Below, piece after piece: positions 52,911 to 62,884 of a stretch of 64,000 bases of DNA. The DNA comes from a bacterium. GTDB lineage: Bacteria > Electryoneota > Electryoneia > Electryoneales > Electryoneaceae. Position 1 is the first letter of the stretch; every line of letters begins with the position of its first letter. The stretch lies in the NCBI GenBank assembly GCA_020444265.1, contig JAHLLH010000003.1:124001-188000 (forward strand), read 5' to 3'. The notes below the pieces were generated by a model that worked only from the letters and a program-made list of their open reading frames with translations, ran no database searches and was not told where the DNA came from. The position numbers and the translations under genes are program-made.

Positions 52911-54440
52911 ATGGAAAGTGAAAAGAAATTTTCGGCTCTTCAAGTAAAACAATGGCTACCCGAGTGGGATGATTTAAAATGGAATCCAGCGGAACACCGT
53001 GCAACTCCTCCTAGCCACTTCTATCAGTTTAGTATGCCTGCGAGTTTGCTAAAACGACTTAGCGGAATCTATCCAAGGACAACTGATCGAAAGAGGTCTG
53101 CAGAGGATCTTGGGATTCAACGGCGTCATGATCCGCGTAGATCTGAGGAAATAAGTAGATTTGTAAAATATGGGTATCCATGGTCTGACCTTAGTGACGC
53201 AAAAAGGAATTCAAAGGATTTTTTAGATTTAAGACAACCTGGGTGGTTACCTACCGCGATAGTAATAAATATTTTGACATCCGGGGATAAAAGGAAGGGG
53301 AAATCAATTGATCCTTCTGACACGCTTTCTGTTGTAGACGAGAATAATAGAATTGCGTCAGTAAGTCTTCCAGAGTCTTATAAAGGTCTTGAATGGGTGC
53401 CAAAAGAAATTGCTCCCATTGAGGTAATTGATGGGCAGCATAGATTATGGGCTTTCAATGGAGATGAGCTGGAGGGTGAATATGAATTACCTGTAATTGC
53501 ATTTGTTGGGCTTGATCTAAGTTGGCAAGCTTATCTCTTTTACACAATCAATATCAAGCCGAAGAAAATCAATGCTAGTCTCGCTTTTGATCTTTATCCT
53601 TTATTGAGAACAGAGGATTGGCTGAATAAAACTGAAGGTCATGTGATTTACAGAGAAACAAGAGCCCAAGAACTTGTTGATCTACTATGGTCTCATGAAA
53701 ATAGTCCATGGTACCACAGGATCAACATGCTTGGTGAACCAGGTTACAAAGGACTACATGTTTCACAATCAGCATGGGTTAGATCGCTAGTCGCTTCTTT
53801 TATTAAAAGCTGGGAGGGTCGAGGAGTTCAGATAGGTGGTCTATTCGGGTCGAAAGTGGGCGAGCATCATGCTGTATTGCCATGGGCAAGGGCAGATCAG
53901 GCTGCATTTCTAATTGTCTTAGGTCAACAGCTAGAAAACGCCATTTCATCATCAAGTGGATCATGGGCAGATGATTTAAGAAGTATCGATGCTGATGGTC
54001 AACTAGATTTACAGGAACGAGACTTGGCATTTGTAAGTCAGTATTGTTTACTAAATCAAGATCAAGGTATAAGATCGATTCTTCATATTTATAATGACTA
54101 TTTCTATTTAATGGCTGATAACCTTCATTTAGATGGTTGGGGAAGTGAAAACCCAACAGTAAATGATATAGAGCAGTTGTCATATAGCATAGAGACACTA
54201 AAGAATGACAAAAGAATACTTAATTTCATTTGTGAGCTTTCTGAGTCTCTTGCAACATTTGACTGGAGGTCAGCTAGTGTCCCTGGATTAGCGCAGGATG
54301 AACGGACATACAAGTCCGCTTACCGCGGGAGTGGTGGATACAGAATGTTGCGGGAGCATGTATTGAGTCATCTATCAAGATCGAGTAAAGGAAAAGTTTC
54401 TGATACAGCAAAACAGATAATTGAAATATTAGGGTACTGA
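52911..54440 (+). CDS. DGQHR-domain protein (DndB/ParB-like)
   Basis: This 509-aa cytoplasmic protein has the signature IEVIDGQHRLWAF at residues 170-182, then LPVIAFVGLDLSWQAYLFYTINIKPKKIN, as in DGQHR-domain proteins. That family includes DndB of the phosphorothioation systems and is related to the ParB/Srx fold. The N-terminal ~100 residues and the C-terminal half are not recognised. The start ATG 52911 has GGAGAGAG upstream. It is the first gene of a three-gene unit, with the next ATG two bases after its stop. The role in DNA modification, its regulation, or nucleotide hydrolysis is inferred. Confidence 0.8.
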   Translation: MESEKKFSALQVKQWLPEWDDLKWNPAEHRATPPSHFYQFSMPASLLKRLSGIYPRTTDRKRSAEDLGIQRRHDPRRSEEISRFVKYGYPWSDLSDAKRNSKDFLDLRQPGWLPTAIVINILTSGDKRKGKSIDPSDTLSVVDENNRIASVSLPESYKGLEWVPKEIAPIEVIDGQHRLWAFNGDELEGEYELPVIAFVGLDLSWQAYLFYTINIKPKKINASLAFDLYPLLRTEDWLNKTEGHVIYRETRAQELVDLLWSHENSPWYHRINMLGEPGYKGLHVSQSAWVRSLVASFIKSWEGRGVQIGGLFGSKVGEHHAVLPWARADQAAFLIVLGQQLENAISSSSGSWADDLRSIDADGQLDLQERDLAFVSQYCLLNQDQGIRSILHIYNDYFYLMADNLHLDGWGSENPTVNDIEQLSYSIETLKNDKRILNFICELSESLATFDWRSASVPGLAQDERTYKSAYRGSGGYRMLREHVLSHLSRSSKGKVSDTAKQIIEILGY

Positions 54441-54442
54441 AT

Positions 54443-55810
54443 ATGCCAACGAGTTATGGGAATCTGTCGCAGTTGGGTAAAACGGCAATTCAAAATGCTG
54501 ATATAGACAGGGTAGAACCTTCCGCCACGCGACTACAGAATAACTGGCAGAATGGGAGCTGGTTGTCCTCTGGAAATATTTACGCGAAGGATGTGGTAGC
54601 AAAAATTGAGAATGGAAACCGTAGATATAATACTGGGAACCGAAAAGCTGATAGGCAATGGCAATTGTCTGAATACGTCGCAGCTTCGACTGTCTTACAT
54701 TGTATGGATGGTTGGAGTTATTTAGGAAAAGCCATCTTATCTGATTTAAGGAATGATGCAGGAACTTCTAGTCATTTAGCTTACTATGCTGAACTTCGAG
54801 CAGTTATGTCATTATTGGCTTCAGTTGGTATTGGTGTTTTTAATAAGTGTCATGCATCTTTAATAGGTCATGAAAAATGTGAGCATTTTAATGATGGACC
54901 TACTCATCGTTTCGCTTGGCTTGCGTTTGAAGAATGGGTGAAGTCAAATCAAGCTAAACAAATTCTATTTGATGTGTTGACAGTAGGTGGGAAGCCGGCC
55001 TCAATTTGGTTATCCCATAGTGGGCTTAGCTATGGTTTTCTTGCGCATAGATGGTTAAACCATTGGGGGATAGATATAAAACGATTTAGTGAGGATCGTG
55101 ATGCTCGAAATGAGTTTAGTTATAGACCTAATACGATGAATAGGATAAGCATCGGAGACGCTATTAGTAGCATAGAATCTCTTTCAAATTATTGGGAGTC
55201 ATGCGAGCCGTTTGGAGCATATAGCTTTGAGATGATAGACAGGTCTTTACTTAGAACAGCTATTCGGCATGTGTTCAAGGATGCAAATGGTCGAACTTAT
55301 AAGCAGGCGAAGAATATTTACAGGAAATATATAGAAAGAATGCTTCATGCTGTCAGTCCGACTGGGATGACTGAGCAGAGATGGTTGAACTTCTTTAGTG
55401 CCGAAGAGACAAGTTTCTATATTTATGATTTAGCCGCAAAAAATGAGCATCATTCAGCTCCTGGGTACCCAAAACAGATTATTTCTAGGGCGTTACTTCT
55501 TTTAAGGATAGCAACTGGTTTGACACGAAATTTGTTGTCACGAGTTCCGTCTTACAATAGAACAGAGTTGGAGTTCTGGTGGGGTAAAATTGGAGAAGCA
55601 AGAGGATTATGGAGGCCCGCGGAACCTCCGGAGGATTTTATTGATTTGTGGCAAGATGTGCAAGAAGCTATGGATCAGCTCAATGAGTGGAAGGAGAACA
55701 CTTCTGAGAATAAATCCGTATGGGATCTTTGGTCCTCGCCGGATTGTGCTAGAAGTTTACATTGTCTAAGCGGTACTGAGAGAATTGCCCTTTGGGGGTT
55801 GGGATTGTGA
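54443..55810 (+). CDS. Uncharacterised protein between DGQHR and methyltransferase genes
   Basis: This 455-aa protein is not recognised. It is mostly helical with conspicuous blocks STVLHCMDGWSYLGKAIL, HLAYYAELRAVMSLLASVGIG, HRFAWLAFEEWV, LSYGFLAHRWLNHWGID and LLRIATGLTRNLL. There is no signal peptide, membrane helix, Walker motif or obvious nuclease motif (no PD-(D/E)xK or HNH seen). It is locked into the operon: 2 bp after the DGQHR gene, with its stop overlapping the methyltransferase start (GTGA). It could be the effector or a specificity factor of the system. That is inference from context. Confidence 0.75.
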   Translation: MPTSYGNLSQLGKTAIQNADIDRVEPSATRLQNNWQNGSWLSSGNIYAKDVVAKIENGNRRYNTGNRKADRQWQLSEYVAASTVLHCMDGWSYLGKAILSDLRNDAGTSSHLAYYAELRAVMSLLASVGIGVFNKCHASLIGHEKCEHFNDGPTHRFAWLAFEEWVKSNQAKQILFDVLTVGGKPASIWLSHSGLSYGFLAHRWLNHWGIDIKRFSEDRDARNEFSYRPNTMNRISIGDAISSIESLSNYWESCEPFGAYSFEMIDRSLLRTAIRHVFKDANGRTYKQAKNIYRKYIERMLHAVSPTGMTEQRWLNFFSAEETSFYIYDLAAKNEHHSAPGYPKQIISRALLLLRIATGLTRNLLSRVPSYNRTELEFWWGKIGEARGLWRPAEPPEDFIDLWQDVQEAMDQLNEWKENTSENKSVWDLWSSPDCARSLHCLSGTERIALWGLGL

Positions 55811-56940
55811 AGTATATGGGATCAAAGCGTGCAATGCTCATGAATGGTTTGGGCAGTGTATTACGCGAGGAGTCGAAGAATACAACTCGTTTTGTAGACC
55901 TGTTTTCTGGATCTGGATCGGTAGCTTGGTTTGCAGCTACAGACCTAAAAATGGAAGTTTTATCACTAGATTTACAGAAGTATTCTTGCATCCTAGCAAA
56001 ATCTGTTATTGAAAGAACAAAGGCATTTGATAGTACTGCCACATATGAGAAATGGGCAGAAAGGGCTAAAATATTTCGTGAAGGAATTGCCATATGGAAA
56101 GAGGCAAAAAAGTTAGATCAAAGTGATATTTCAATTGACAAATGGCAAGCGGAAGCACAGGCTATTTGTTTGGAAGAGTATGAAGGAAACATTGTGTCAA
56201 GAGCCTATGGCGGTTTCTACTTCAGTCCGACACAAGCAATCACTTTTGATTCCCTATTACATACTATGCCGACGAACACAGATCAAATGTCGGAATGTTT
56301 AGCAGCATTGATAATATCTGCTAGTCAATGTGCTGCAGCGCCAGGCCATACGGCCCAAGCCTTTAAGGCGAATAGTACTGCAGGTCCCTTTTTAAAAGAA
56401 GCTTGGCATAGAGAACCTCTTAATTACGTATGTAGAGGACTAAACAAACTATCGGCATTGTATGCTTACAAAAAAGGTAAAGCAAAAGTTGGTGATGCAA
56501 ATCTTTATTCAAAAGAATTGAATAAAAGTGATTTAGTATTTATTGATCCTCCGTATTCTGGTGTTCACTACAGTAGGTTTTACCATGTACTTGAAACAAT
56601 AGCAAAAAGAAAGCGAGTCGCTGTTGCCGGTATCGGAAGGTATCCACCACTTGATCAGAGACCAAGGTCCGAATACAGCATGAGAAGTACTTCGGAAGGG
56701 GCAATTAGAAATCTGTTGTCTAATATATCGAGCCGAGGTGCAAAAGTCGTCATGACTTACCCAATGGATAAAAGTAGTAATGGATTATCTGGTCAACTAG
56801 TTGAGGAAATCGCCTCAGAGCATTTTAGTGTCGAAAAGAAATTAGTTAAGTCCCGCTTTAGTACCATGGGTGGTAATAGTAAAAATCGAGATGCGCGATC
56901 AAACACGGATGAGTTAATTATAGTATTAAATAAGCGGTAA
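55807..56940 (+). CDS. D12-class DNA adenine-N6 methyltransferase
   Basis: This 377-aa protein starts at GTG 55807, overlapping the upstream stop. MKYMGSKRAM is the usual N-terminal substrate/SAM entry of Dam-like enzymes. Motif I is FVDLFSGSGSVAWF (residues 29-42), and the catalytic motif IV is DPPY in VFIDPPYSGVHYSRF (residues 247-250). A middle segment with YGGFYFSPTQAITFDSLL is typical of the subgroup. It would methylate adenine N6 at an unknown site. No cognate restriction enzyme is recognisable nearby. Confidence 0.9.
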   Translation: MKYMGSKRAMLMNGLGSVLREESKNTTRFVDLFSGSGSVAWFAATDLKMEVLSLDLQKYSCILAKSVIERTKAFDSTATYEKWAERAKIFREGIAIWKEAKKLDQSDISIDKWQAEAQAICLEEYEGNIVSRAYGGFYFSPTQAITFDSLLHTMPTNTDQMSECLAALIISASQCAAAPGHTAQAFKANSTAGPFLKEAWHREPLNYVCRGLNKLSALYAYKKGKAKVGDANLYSKELNKSDLVFIDPPYSGVHYSRFYHVLETIAKRKRVAVAGIGRYPPLDQRPRSEYSMRSTSEGAIRNLLSNISSRGAKVVMTYPMDKSSNGLSGQLVEEIASEHFSVEKKLVKSRFSTMGGNSKNRDARSNTDELIIVLNKR

Positions 56941-57039
56941 TTTTAGATAATATGGCTCATGCGAACTTCCAGCAGTAAAGCTATAGTGTTTAGTGTAGTA
57001 GAATATTGACTATTAGAACTAAGATTCGATGCTGTGAGG

Positions 57040-60000
57040 CTAACTAATCGGCCCAGCCTCCACCTTCTTCCTCTCGCCCTTCCGCTCGAACAACGCATAC
57101 ACCACCGGCACCAGTACGAGGGTAATCAGGGTGGAGCTGGTGAGGCCGCCGATGACGACTCGCGCTAAGGGGGCTTGGGTTTCGCCGCCTTCGCCGAGGC
57201 CGAAGGAGAGGGGGAGCAGGCCGAGGATAGTCGTCAGGGTGGTCATCAGGATGGGGCGGAGTCGTCGCTGGCCCGCCAGTTCAATCGCCTCGTAGAGGGG
57301 CATGCCGTCACGCCGTCGCAGCAGGTTGGTGTAGTCCACCAGCAGGATGGCGTTGTTGACGATGATCCCGCCGAGCATAATGCACCCGATGTAGGCGTTT
57401 AAACTGAAACTGGTGTCGGTCAGGATCATGGTGAGCACGACCCCGATCACCGCCATCGGGACGGCAAACAACACCACCAGCGGGTGACGGAAACTTTCAA
57501 ACTGGCCCGCCATCACCATGTAAACCAGCACAATCGCGAGGATCAGGCCGAGCATCAGCTCGCTGAAGGCTTCCTGCTGCTCCTCATAATCCCCGCCGAT
57601 GATGATCGCGAAATCCTTCGGAACAGGAATGCCGCGCAGCTTCTCACGGACATCGGTAACGACCGACCCCATGTCACGGCCCGTGAAGTTGGCGTAGACA
57701 AAAACCGTCCGCTCCTGGTCCTTCCGTTCGATCCGGACCGGGCCCTCCATCTGGGCGGTCTGGACAACATTCCGCAGCACGATTTGCTGACCACGGTCAT
57801 TGGTCACGGTCAAGTCGAGCAGGTTGCGCAGGTTTTGACGGTCCTCTTCGGACAGGCGCACCAGAATACGGTACTCCTTCCCGCCCTCGCGGAAATTGGA
57901 GGCGTAGGTGCCGCCGATGGCGGTTTGCAGCGCTTCACCGATACGCGCGATGCTGAGGCCCAGGTCGGCCGCTTTGGCGCGGTCGATACGGATCACCTGC
58001 TCGGGTCGTCCCTCCTCACGGCTGATCCGTGTGTCGGTAATCCCTTCGACCTGTTTGACCGCCTCGTCCACCTTCATCGCCAGTTCACGGCTGGTTTCAA
58101 GGTTATAGCCGCGCACTTCGAGGGTCACACTTTCGCCACCGCCGCCAGACATCATCCGCAGCAGCCAGAAGCCCTGGCCGGGTCGGACACGGATGGTTGC
58201 TCCGGGCAGTTTGGAGAGCACCGGGCGTAGCGCATTGGCCACCTCCTCGCTGCTGCGAATCCGTTTCGCCAGCGGCACGAGGGTCAGACGCATGTCCGCC
58301 GTATGCCCACCCGCCGCACGCCATCCGCCACCGCCGACACTGACCAATAGCGATTCGAGTTCCGGGACTTGCTCGCTGATGATCCGTTCCACGTCGCGGG
58401 TTAGACGGTCCATCACCTCGAGGCGAGTTCCGACCGCCATCTCGACATCGACTCGTACCTCGCCCTCGTCGGATGCAGGCATGAAATCGACCCCCATGAA
58501 GCGGATCAGGAAGATGGACAGAACGAAGAGGGCAACCGTTCCGGCACCAATCCAACGTTTGTGCCCCAGCGCCCAACGAAGCAGCAGGGCATACCGCCCT
58601 TCCACCGCTCGGAAGGAGCGTTCACTCGCCTCGTAAATCCGTCCGAAAAGCTTGCCCGAACCGCTGTGTTTGTCGCTGCGATAATGCAGGAAACGGCTGG
58701 ACAACATCGGCACCAGGGTCAGCGCCACAATCAGCGAACAGAGCAGGGAAAAGGCGACCACATAGGCGAGCTGCTGGAAGTAGATGCCCGACAGGCCGCG
58801 CATGAAGACGACGGGGAGGAAGACGACAAGCGTGGTGGTTGTCGAAGCGATAATTGCGCTGCCCACTTCGGAGGTGCCAAGCAGGGCCGCTTCAACCGCA
58901 CTCTTGCCCGATTCACGCAGACGATAGATGTTTTCGAGCACCACGATGGAGCTGTCCACCAGCATCCCGATGCCGAGCGCAAGACCACCGAAGGTCATCA
59001 GGTTGAGGGTGAAGCCGCCGAAATAGATCAGGCCGAAAGTGGCGATAATCGAGACCGGGATCGCCGTGGCGATGATCGCCGTCGAGGAGACATTGCGCAG
59101 GAAGAGGAAGAGGATGAGGACGGCGAGGATGCCGCCGACCAGCGTCGAACGGCCCACGTTATTGATCGAGTTGCGGATGTAAACCGAGGTGTCACGGATC
59201 GGGACCATGCGAATCTGCGGGATGTCCTGATTGATCCGTTCCATTTCCTCCTTGACCGCGTCCACCACATCGACCGTATTCGCGCCCGACTGCTTGTTGA
59301 TCGACAAGCGAACACTCGGCTCGCCATCGACACGTACCAGCCTGGTGATCTCCTGCCAGGAGTCCTCGACGGTCGCAAAGTCGGAAATGTGGATGGGGGC
59401 ACCGTTCCGCACCGCGACCACGGTTGAACGGATTTCATCGAGGTTGTGGTACTCGCCCTGGGTGCGTACGAGGATTTCAAAGTTGCCAGTTTTGTAGGTG
59501 CCTGCCGGGATGTTGCGGTTTTCGTTTCGCAAGGCGCTGAGAATACCGCTGGTGGAAAGACCGAGGGCCTTCACCTTGTCGGCATCGAGGTTGACATGGA
59601 TCTCGCGGCTCAGTCCGCCCCAAATGTCTACGGCAGCAACACCATTGACTCGCTCCAGGCGGTATTTCACCTGGTCGTCGATGATTTGGCGAAGGTCGAG
59701 CGGGTTGAGGTCGCTGGCGACACCGAGGATGGCGACGGGAAACTGCGAGAGGTCAAACTTGCGGATCATCGGACGGTCGATGTCCTCGGGCAGACGGCCC
59801 AGAACACGGTCGATCCGGTCACGGATATCGTTCGCCGCCGCTTCGAGGTCATAGCCCCAGGTGAAGGAGACACGCACGGAGCTGTTGCCTTCGGTCGAGG
59901 TCGAGGTGATCTCCTCAACCCCCTGAACCGCCGCAATGGCCTCCTCGATGGGACGAGTGACCAGCTCCTCCATCTCTTCCGGGCCAACGTTCTCGTAGCT

Positions 60001-60147
60001 GGTGGAAACAGAAATTGTCGGGAAGGAGATCTCCGGCATCAAGTCGATGGAAAGGCGGAAGAAGGATACCACACCGACGACGATGACGATCAGGTAAACC
60101 ATCGTCGTCAGAATCGGCCGTTTCACCGGCCCCTGGGCGAGATTCAT
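57040..60147 (-). CDS. RND efflux transporter, HAE1 family (AcrB-like)
   Basis: This 1035-aa inner-membrane transporter has the expected duplicated layout: 12 helices and two large periplasmic loops. It starts [39 protein letters not shown] is the porter-domain signature. The proton-relay helix 4 reads [15 protein letters not shown], with the first Asp kept and the second position Ser. It extrudes hydrophobic compounds with an adaptor and a TolC-type channel. The channel gene is not in the window. The ATG overlaps the adaptor stop by 4 bp. Confidence 0.94.
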   Translation of the reverse strand: MNLAQGPVKRPILTTMVYLIVIVVGVVSFFRLSIDLMPEISFPTISVSTSYENVGPEEMEELVTRPIEEAIAAVQGVEEITSTSTEGNSSVRVSFTWGYDLEAAANDIRDRIDRVLGRLPEDIDRPMIRKFDLSQFPVAILGVASDLNPLDLRQIIDDQVKYRLERVNGVAAVDIWGGLSREIHVNLDADKVKALGLSTSGILSALRNENRNIPAGTYKTGNFEILVRTQGEYHNLDEIRSTVVAVRNGAPIHISDFATVEDSWQEITRLVRVDGEPSVRLSINKQSGANTVDVVDAVKEEMERINQDIPQIRMVPIRDTSVYIRNSINNVGRSTLVGGILAVLILFLFLRNVSSTAIIATAIPVSIIATFGLIYFGGFTLNLMTFGGLALGIGMLVDSSIVVLENIYRLRESGKSAVEAALLGTSEVGSAIIASTTTTLVVFLPVVFMRGLSGIYFQQLAYVVAFSLLCSLIVALTLVPMLSSRFLHYRSDKHSGSGKLFGRIYEASERSFRAVEGRYALLLRWALGHKRWIGAGTVALFVLSIFLIRFMGVDFMPASDEGEVRVDVEMAVGTRLEVMDRLTRDVERIISEQVPELESLLVSVGGGGWRAAGGHTADMRLTLVPLAKRIRSSEEVANALRPVLSKLPGATIRVRPGQGFWLLRMMSGGGGESVTLEVRGYNLETSRELAMKVDEAVKQVEGITDTRISREEGRPEQVIRIDRAKAADLGLSIARIGEALQTAIGGTYASNFREGGKEYRILVRLSEEDRQNLRNLLDLTVTNDRGQQIVLRNVVQTAQMEGPVRIERKDQERTVFVYANFTGRDMGSVVTDVREKLRGIPVPKDFAIIIGGDYEEQQEAFSELMLGLILAIVLVYMVMAGQFESFRHPLVVLFAVPMAVIGVVLTMILTDTSFSLNAYIGCIMLGGIIVNNAILLVDYTNLLRRRDGMPLYEAIELAGQRRLRPILMTTLTTILGLLPLSFGLGEGGETQAPLARVVIGGLTSSTLITLVLVPVVYALFERKGERKKVEAGPIS

Positions 60148-61322
60148 CGGGTTGTCTCCCCGCTCCCCCCGTTGCTGTCAGCCTGCGGCAGCAGGATGGC
60201 ACCACCATCATCGAGCAGATGCTGCCCGAGGGTGATTACCGCGCCGCTGAGGGTCGCTGGTTCGAGCACCTCGATTACCTCAGCAGATTGAATCCCGGGC
60301 ACGATCGCGACCCATTTCGCAGTGGGGGACTCGCCCTCTGCCACAAGGAAGATGCCGTCGATCCCATCCCTGCGAACCATCGCCTTGCGTGGCACCAGCA
60401 GGGCATTTTCCTTCGCCTCCAGTACCACATGAATCTTGGCGAACATGCCCGGCTTCAGTTCGAGGTCGGTGTTGGGGACGATCACTTCCATCTCGGCGAC
60501 ACGTGATTCCTCACGCAACATCGGCGCGATCCGGCTGACGGTGCCCGCGAAGGTCCGTCCCGGCCAGGCATCCACACTCACTTCTGCCTGCTGCCCGACT
60601 TGGATTTTGCCGTAATCCCGTTCAATGATCGAACTGCGTACGTAAACAGTATCAATTCCCAGAACCGAAGCGACCGCCGAGTTGACATTCAGCAGCGCGC
60701 CCTCGTCCACCAGACGCTCCCCGATATACCCCGGTTCGCTGGCACGCAGGACGGTGTACTGCAAACGAATGCGAGCTGATTCGAGCGCCGCTTCTCGTTG
60801 CTGGACCTGCGCTTCTGCGACAGCGACTCGTGCTTGCTGGGCATCGAAACGAGACTGAGCGGTATCCATATCCGAGGAGGAAGCCAAGCCCTGGTCACGC
60901 AAGGACTGGGCACGTTCAAACTCCTTCCGCGCCAGCTCGAGCTGAGCTTTCGCTTCGTTGAGCGAAGCGCGTGCGATCTTGAGGTTGGCATCGGCTTCGA
61001 TCACCGTCTGCTGGTATTCGGCATCGTCGATACGAGCGATGACCTCGTTACGGTCAACATAGTCGCCAATGCGACGGTCAAAGCGGGTGACTCTTCCCGG
61101 TACCTTCGGGGCGACCAGGTAGCGGTAGAGGGGATGGATCGATCCGGTGAACAAACGGATATCCTCAATCGGTCCTGCATGGACCGAATCAACCTCGACC
61201 GCCACTCCAGGTCGTCCATACCCATACCCGCCGCCCTCCCCCGGGCGGACCATCTCCACAATCCGCCACACGAGCAACGCGAGAAACACCACCCCCGCAA
61301 CCAGCCAGAAATGTTTCTTCAT
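60144..61322 (-). CDS. RND efflux periplasmic adaptor (membrane fusion protein)
   Basis: This 392-aa protein has one N-terminal membrane helix (FWLVAGVVFLALLVWRIV), a lipoyl-type half-motif (VAPKVPGRVTRFDRRIGDYVDRNEVIARID), a long helical hairpin (about residues 85-170), a beta-barrel domain (VGQQAEVSVDAWPGRTFAGTVSRIAP) and a membrane-proximal domain. It connects the RND pump to the outer-membrane channel. It is co-transcribed with the pump gene. Confidence 0.93.
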   Translation of the reverse strand: MKKHFWLVAGVVFLALLVWRIVEMVRPGEGGGYGYGRPGVAVEVDSVHAGPIEDIRLFTGSIHPLYRYLVAPKVPGRVTRFDRRIGDYVDRNEVIARIDDAEYQQTVIEADANLKIARASLNEAKAQLELARKEFERAQSLRDQGLASSSDMDTAQSRFDAQQARVAVAEAQVQQREAALESARIRLQYTVLRASEPGYIGERLVDEGALLNVNSAVASVLGIDTVYVRSSIIERDYGKIQVGQQAEVSVDAWPGRTFAGTVSRIAPMLREESRVAEMEVIVPNTDLELKPGMFAKIHVVLEAKENALLVPRKAMVRRDGIDGIFLVAEGESPTAKWVAIVPGIQSAEVIEVLEPATLSGAVITLGQHLLDDGGAILLPQADSNGGSGETTR

Positions 61323-61397
61323 GCCAAGACCAATTCTATGTATGCCTGATGACAGTGAACCATGCGGCTCGCTGCCCAGACTGGTTGCGGGTGCGGG

Positions 61398-62390
61398 TTA
61401 GTTCTTGCTGTTTGCTTCCTTGAGTCCCTTCCAATCCACCTGCAAAGGGGGAGCGGAATGATCCTTGTCCTCGCCCCAGTAGAGGGTCTGGTGCGGGAAG
61501 GGGATCTCGATGCCGTCCCGGTCGAAGCGACGCTTGACACGGAGACGGAAGGCACGTGCCACGCCCCATTGTTCAATCGGCTGGGTGGTGAAACGGACCT
61601 TGAAGAGAACGTCGGAACTGTTGAAGGCATCGATGCCCATCACTTCCGGATCGGCCGTGATTTTGTCTTTGAAATCCGGGTCCTCGCGAAGGGCATTTGC
61701 TTCTTCCTTCAGGACATCGAGGATGTGATCGGGATCCTCACGGTAGGCAACGCCGATTTCAACGACAGAACGCGAGAAGCCCTTCGTCATGTTGGTGACG
61801 GTTGTGATTTCGCCGTGCGGGATGACATGAACATTGCCGCCAAAATCACGCAAGGTCAGGGTGCGGATGCTGATCGCCTCAACCAATCCCGCCTTACCAC
61901 CTGCTTCGACTACATCTCCAACACGAACCTGCCCTTCAAAGAGGAAGAAGAAGCCGTTCAGGAAATCTTTGACCAATGATTGGGAACCAAAACCGATGGC
62001 GACACCAAGTACACCGGCTGCGGCGAGAATGGGGCCAAGATTGACTCCGAATTCCCCGAGGACCATCGTGACCACCACCGCGAAAAGGATCGCGCCGGTT
62101 GCCGAATTCAGCACGGCGGAGAGAGTCTGGATCCGTTTCCCGCTCGCCGGGTCGCTTTTCTCGATGGCACGAGTCGTCACCCGTCGAATCGAACTGCGCA
62201 GGATTCGTCCAAGGATATAAGCCGCGACAAGGATGATGACAATGCGCGAAAGCCCCGGCAACCATGTGATCACCTGGCTATAAAAATTCTGTACGCTGAA
62301 GATTGTCCGGGCCGCGAGGGAATCCCCGGCCACAGTCAGCGAATCGGCCGCGGTGGTCATGGTATCGACAACTGAAGATTGGAGTAGCAT
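61398..62390 (-). CDS. mscS: MscS-type mechanosensitive channel
   Basis: This 330-aa protein has three N-terminal membrane helices, the last being pore-lining with AVVVTMVLGEFGVNLGPILAAAGVLGVAIGFGSQ-type small residues (FAVVVTMVLGEFGVNL visible). The beta domain follows (GQVRVGDVVEAGGKAGLVEAI, IPHGEITTVTNMT), then the C-terminal alpha/beta domain (PFPHQTLYWGED). It releases solutes on hypo-osmotic shock. It stands 75 bp upstream of the adaptor gene on the same strand and may be read with it. Confidence 0.92.
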   Translation of the reverse strand: MLLQSSVVDTMTTAADSLTVAGDSLAARTIFSVQNFYSQVITWLPGLSRIVIILVAAYILGRILRSSIRRVTTRAIEKSDPASGKRIQTLSAVLNSATGAILFAVVVTMVLGEFGVNLGPILAAAGVLGVAIGFGSQSLVKDFLNGFFFLFEGQVRVGDVVEAGGKAGLVEAISIRTLTLRDFGGNVHVIPHGEITTVTNMTKGFSRSVVEIGVAYREDPDHILDVLKEEANALREDPDFKDKITADPEVMGIDAFNSSDVLFKVRFTTQPIEQWGVARAFRLRVKRRFDRDGIEIPFPHQTLYWGEDKDHSAPPLQVDWKGLKEANSKN

Positions 62391-62884
62391 AGTCGTCCTG
62401 TAAAGTGAACATCGGAAAAAAGCTCAACCGGAAATTGATGGAAAGAAGGTCAGATTGCAAGCTGTACTGCCGCACTTCCCTCAGGAGTGGGGACGATGGC
62501 GGCTATTCCATCCACGAAGTAAAAGCCTTCTATCATTCCACCACATGAACGATGGATTTCTGACTCGTTCAGGGTTCGTGCAGAGCCACTGATTGCTGCT
62601 GCAGGGAGCACTAACATTTCCCTGACATTTTGCGATTTCGCATGTGGTAACCTTACCCCTGTCAGACAAACCCATGATAGAACAAGGTTCTGGTTGCCCG
62701 GGTGCCGCTCTTGAGGAGGGGCGGAATCCGGGCAACACTGGTTTCTGGCCCTCCCTTAACGTCGATACTGTGTTTCAGGAACCCTACTTTACGGATGATG
62801 CAAGGGGCGAGCCATGCGACAGCAGTGTGATCATCGTATACTTCATCAGGTTCATTTCGCAGCCATCTCAGTCGAGGAACATCC
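62391..62884. other. Divergent intergenic region between MscS and histidine kinase genes
   Basis: These 494 bp contain no convincing gene. An 85-codon reading frame on the minus strand (62481-62738) lacks a ribosome-binding site and any recognised motif. A hairpin GTTGCCCGG/CCGGGCAAC (62693-62736) is the only strong structure. The kinase ATG follows GAGGAACATCC. Confidence 0.45.
62693..62736. repeat. Intergenic inverted repeat
   Basis: GTTGCCCGG (62693-62701) and CCGGGCAAC (62728-62736) are perfect 9-bp arms. The 26-nt loop contains a further GC-rich pairing CCGC...GCGG. It is not followed by a T-tract. The function is unknown, with a REP-like or RNA-structural element possible. Confidence 0.4.

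Larger units (their letters stand above)
52640..57030. mobile_element. AT-rich genomic island carrying a DNA-modification-type cassette
   Basis: The three genes and their flanks are much richer in A/T than the sequences on either side (the sigma-54 activator before, the RND pump after), and their codon use favours A/T-ending codons. No transposase, integrase or terminal repeats are visible, so the transfer mechanism is unknown. Acquisition by horizontal transfer is inferred from composition only. Confidence 0.6.

Noticed and set aside
62481-62738. 85-codon minus-strand gene upstream of the histidine kinase
   Set aside because: No ribosome-binding site or motif, and it overlaps the intergenic hairpin.
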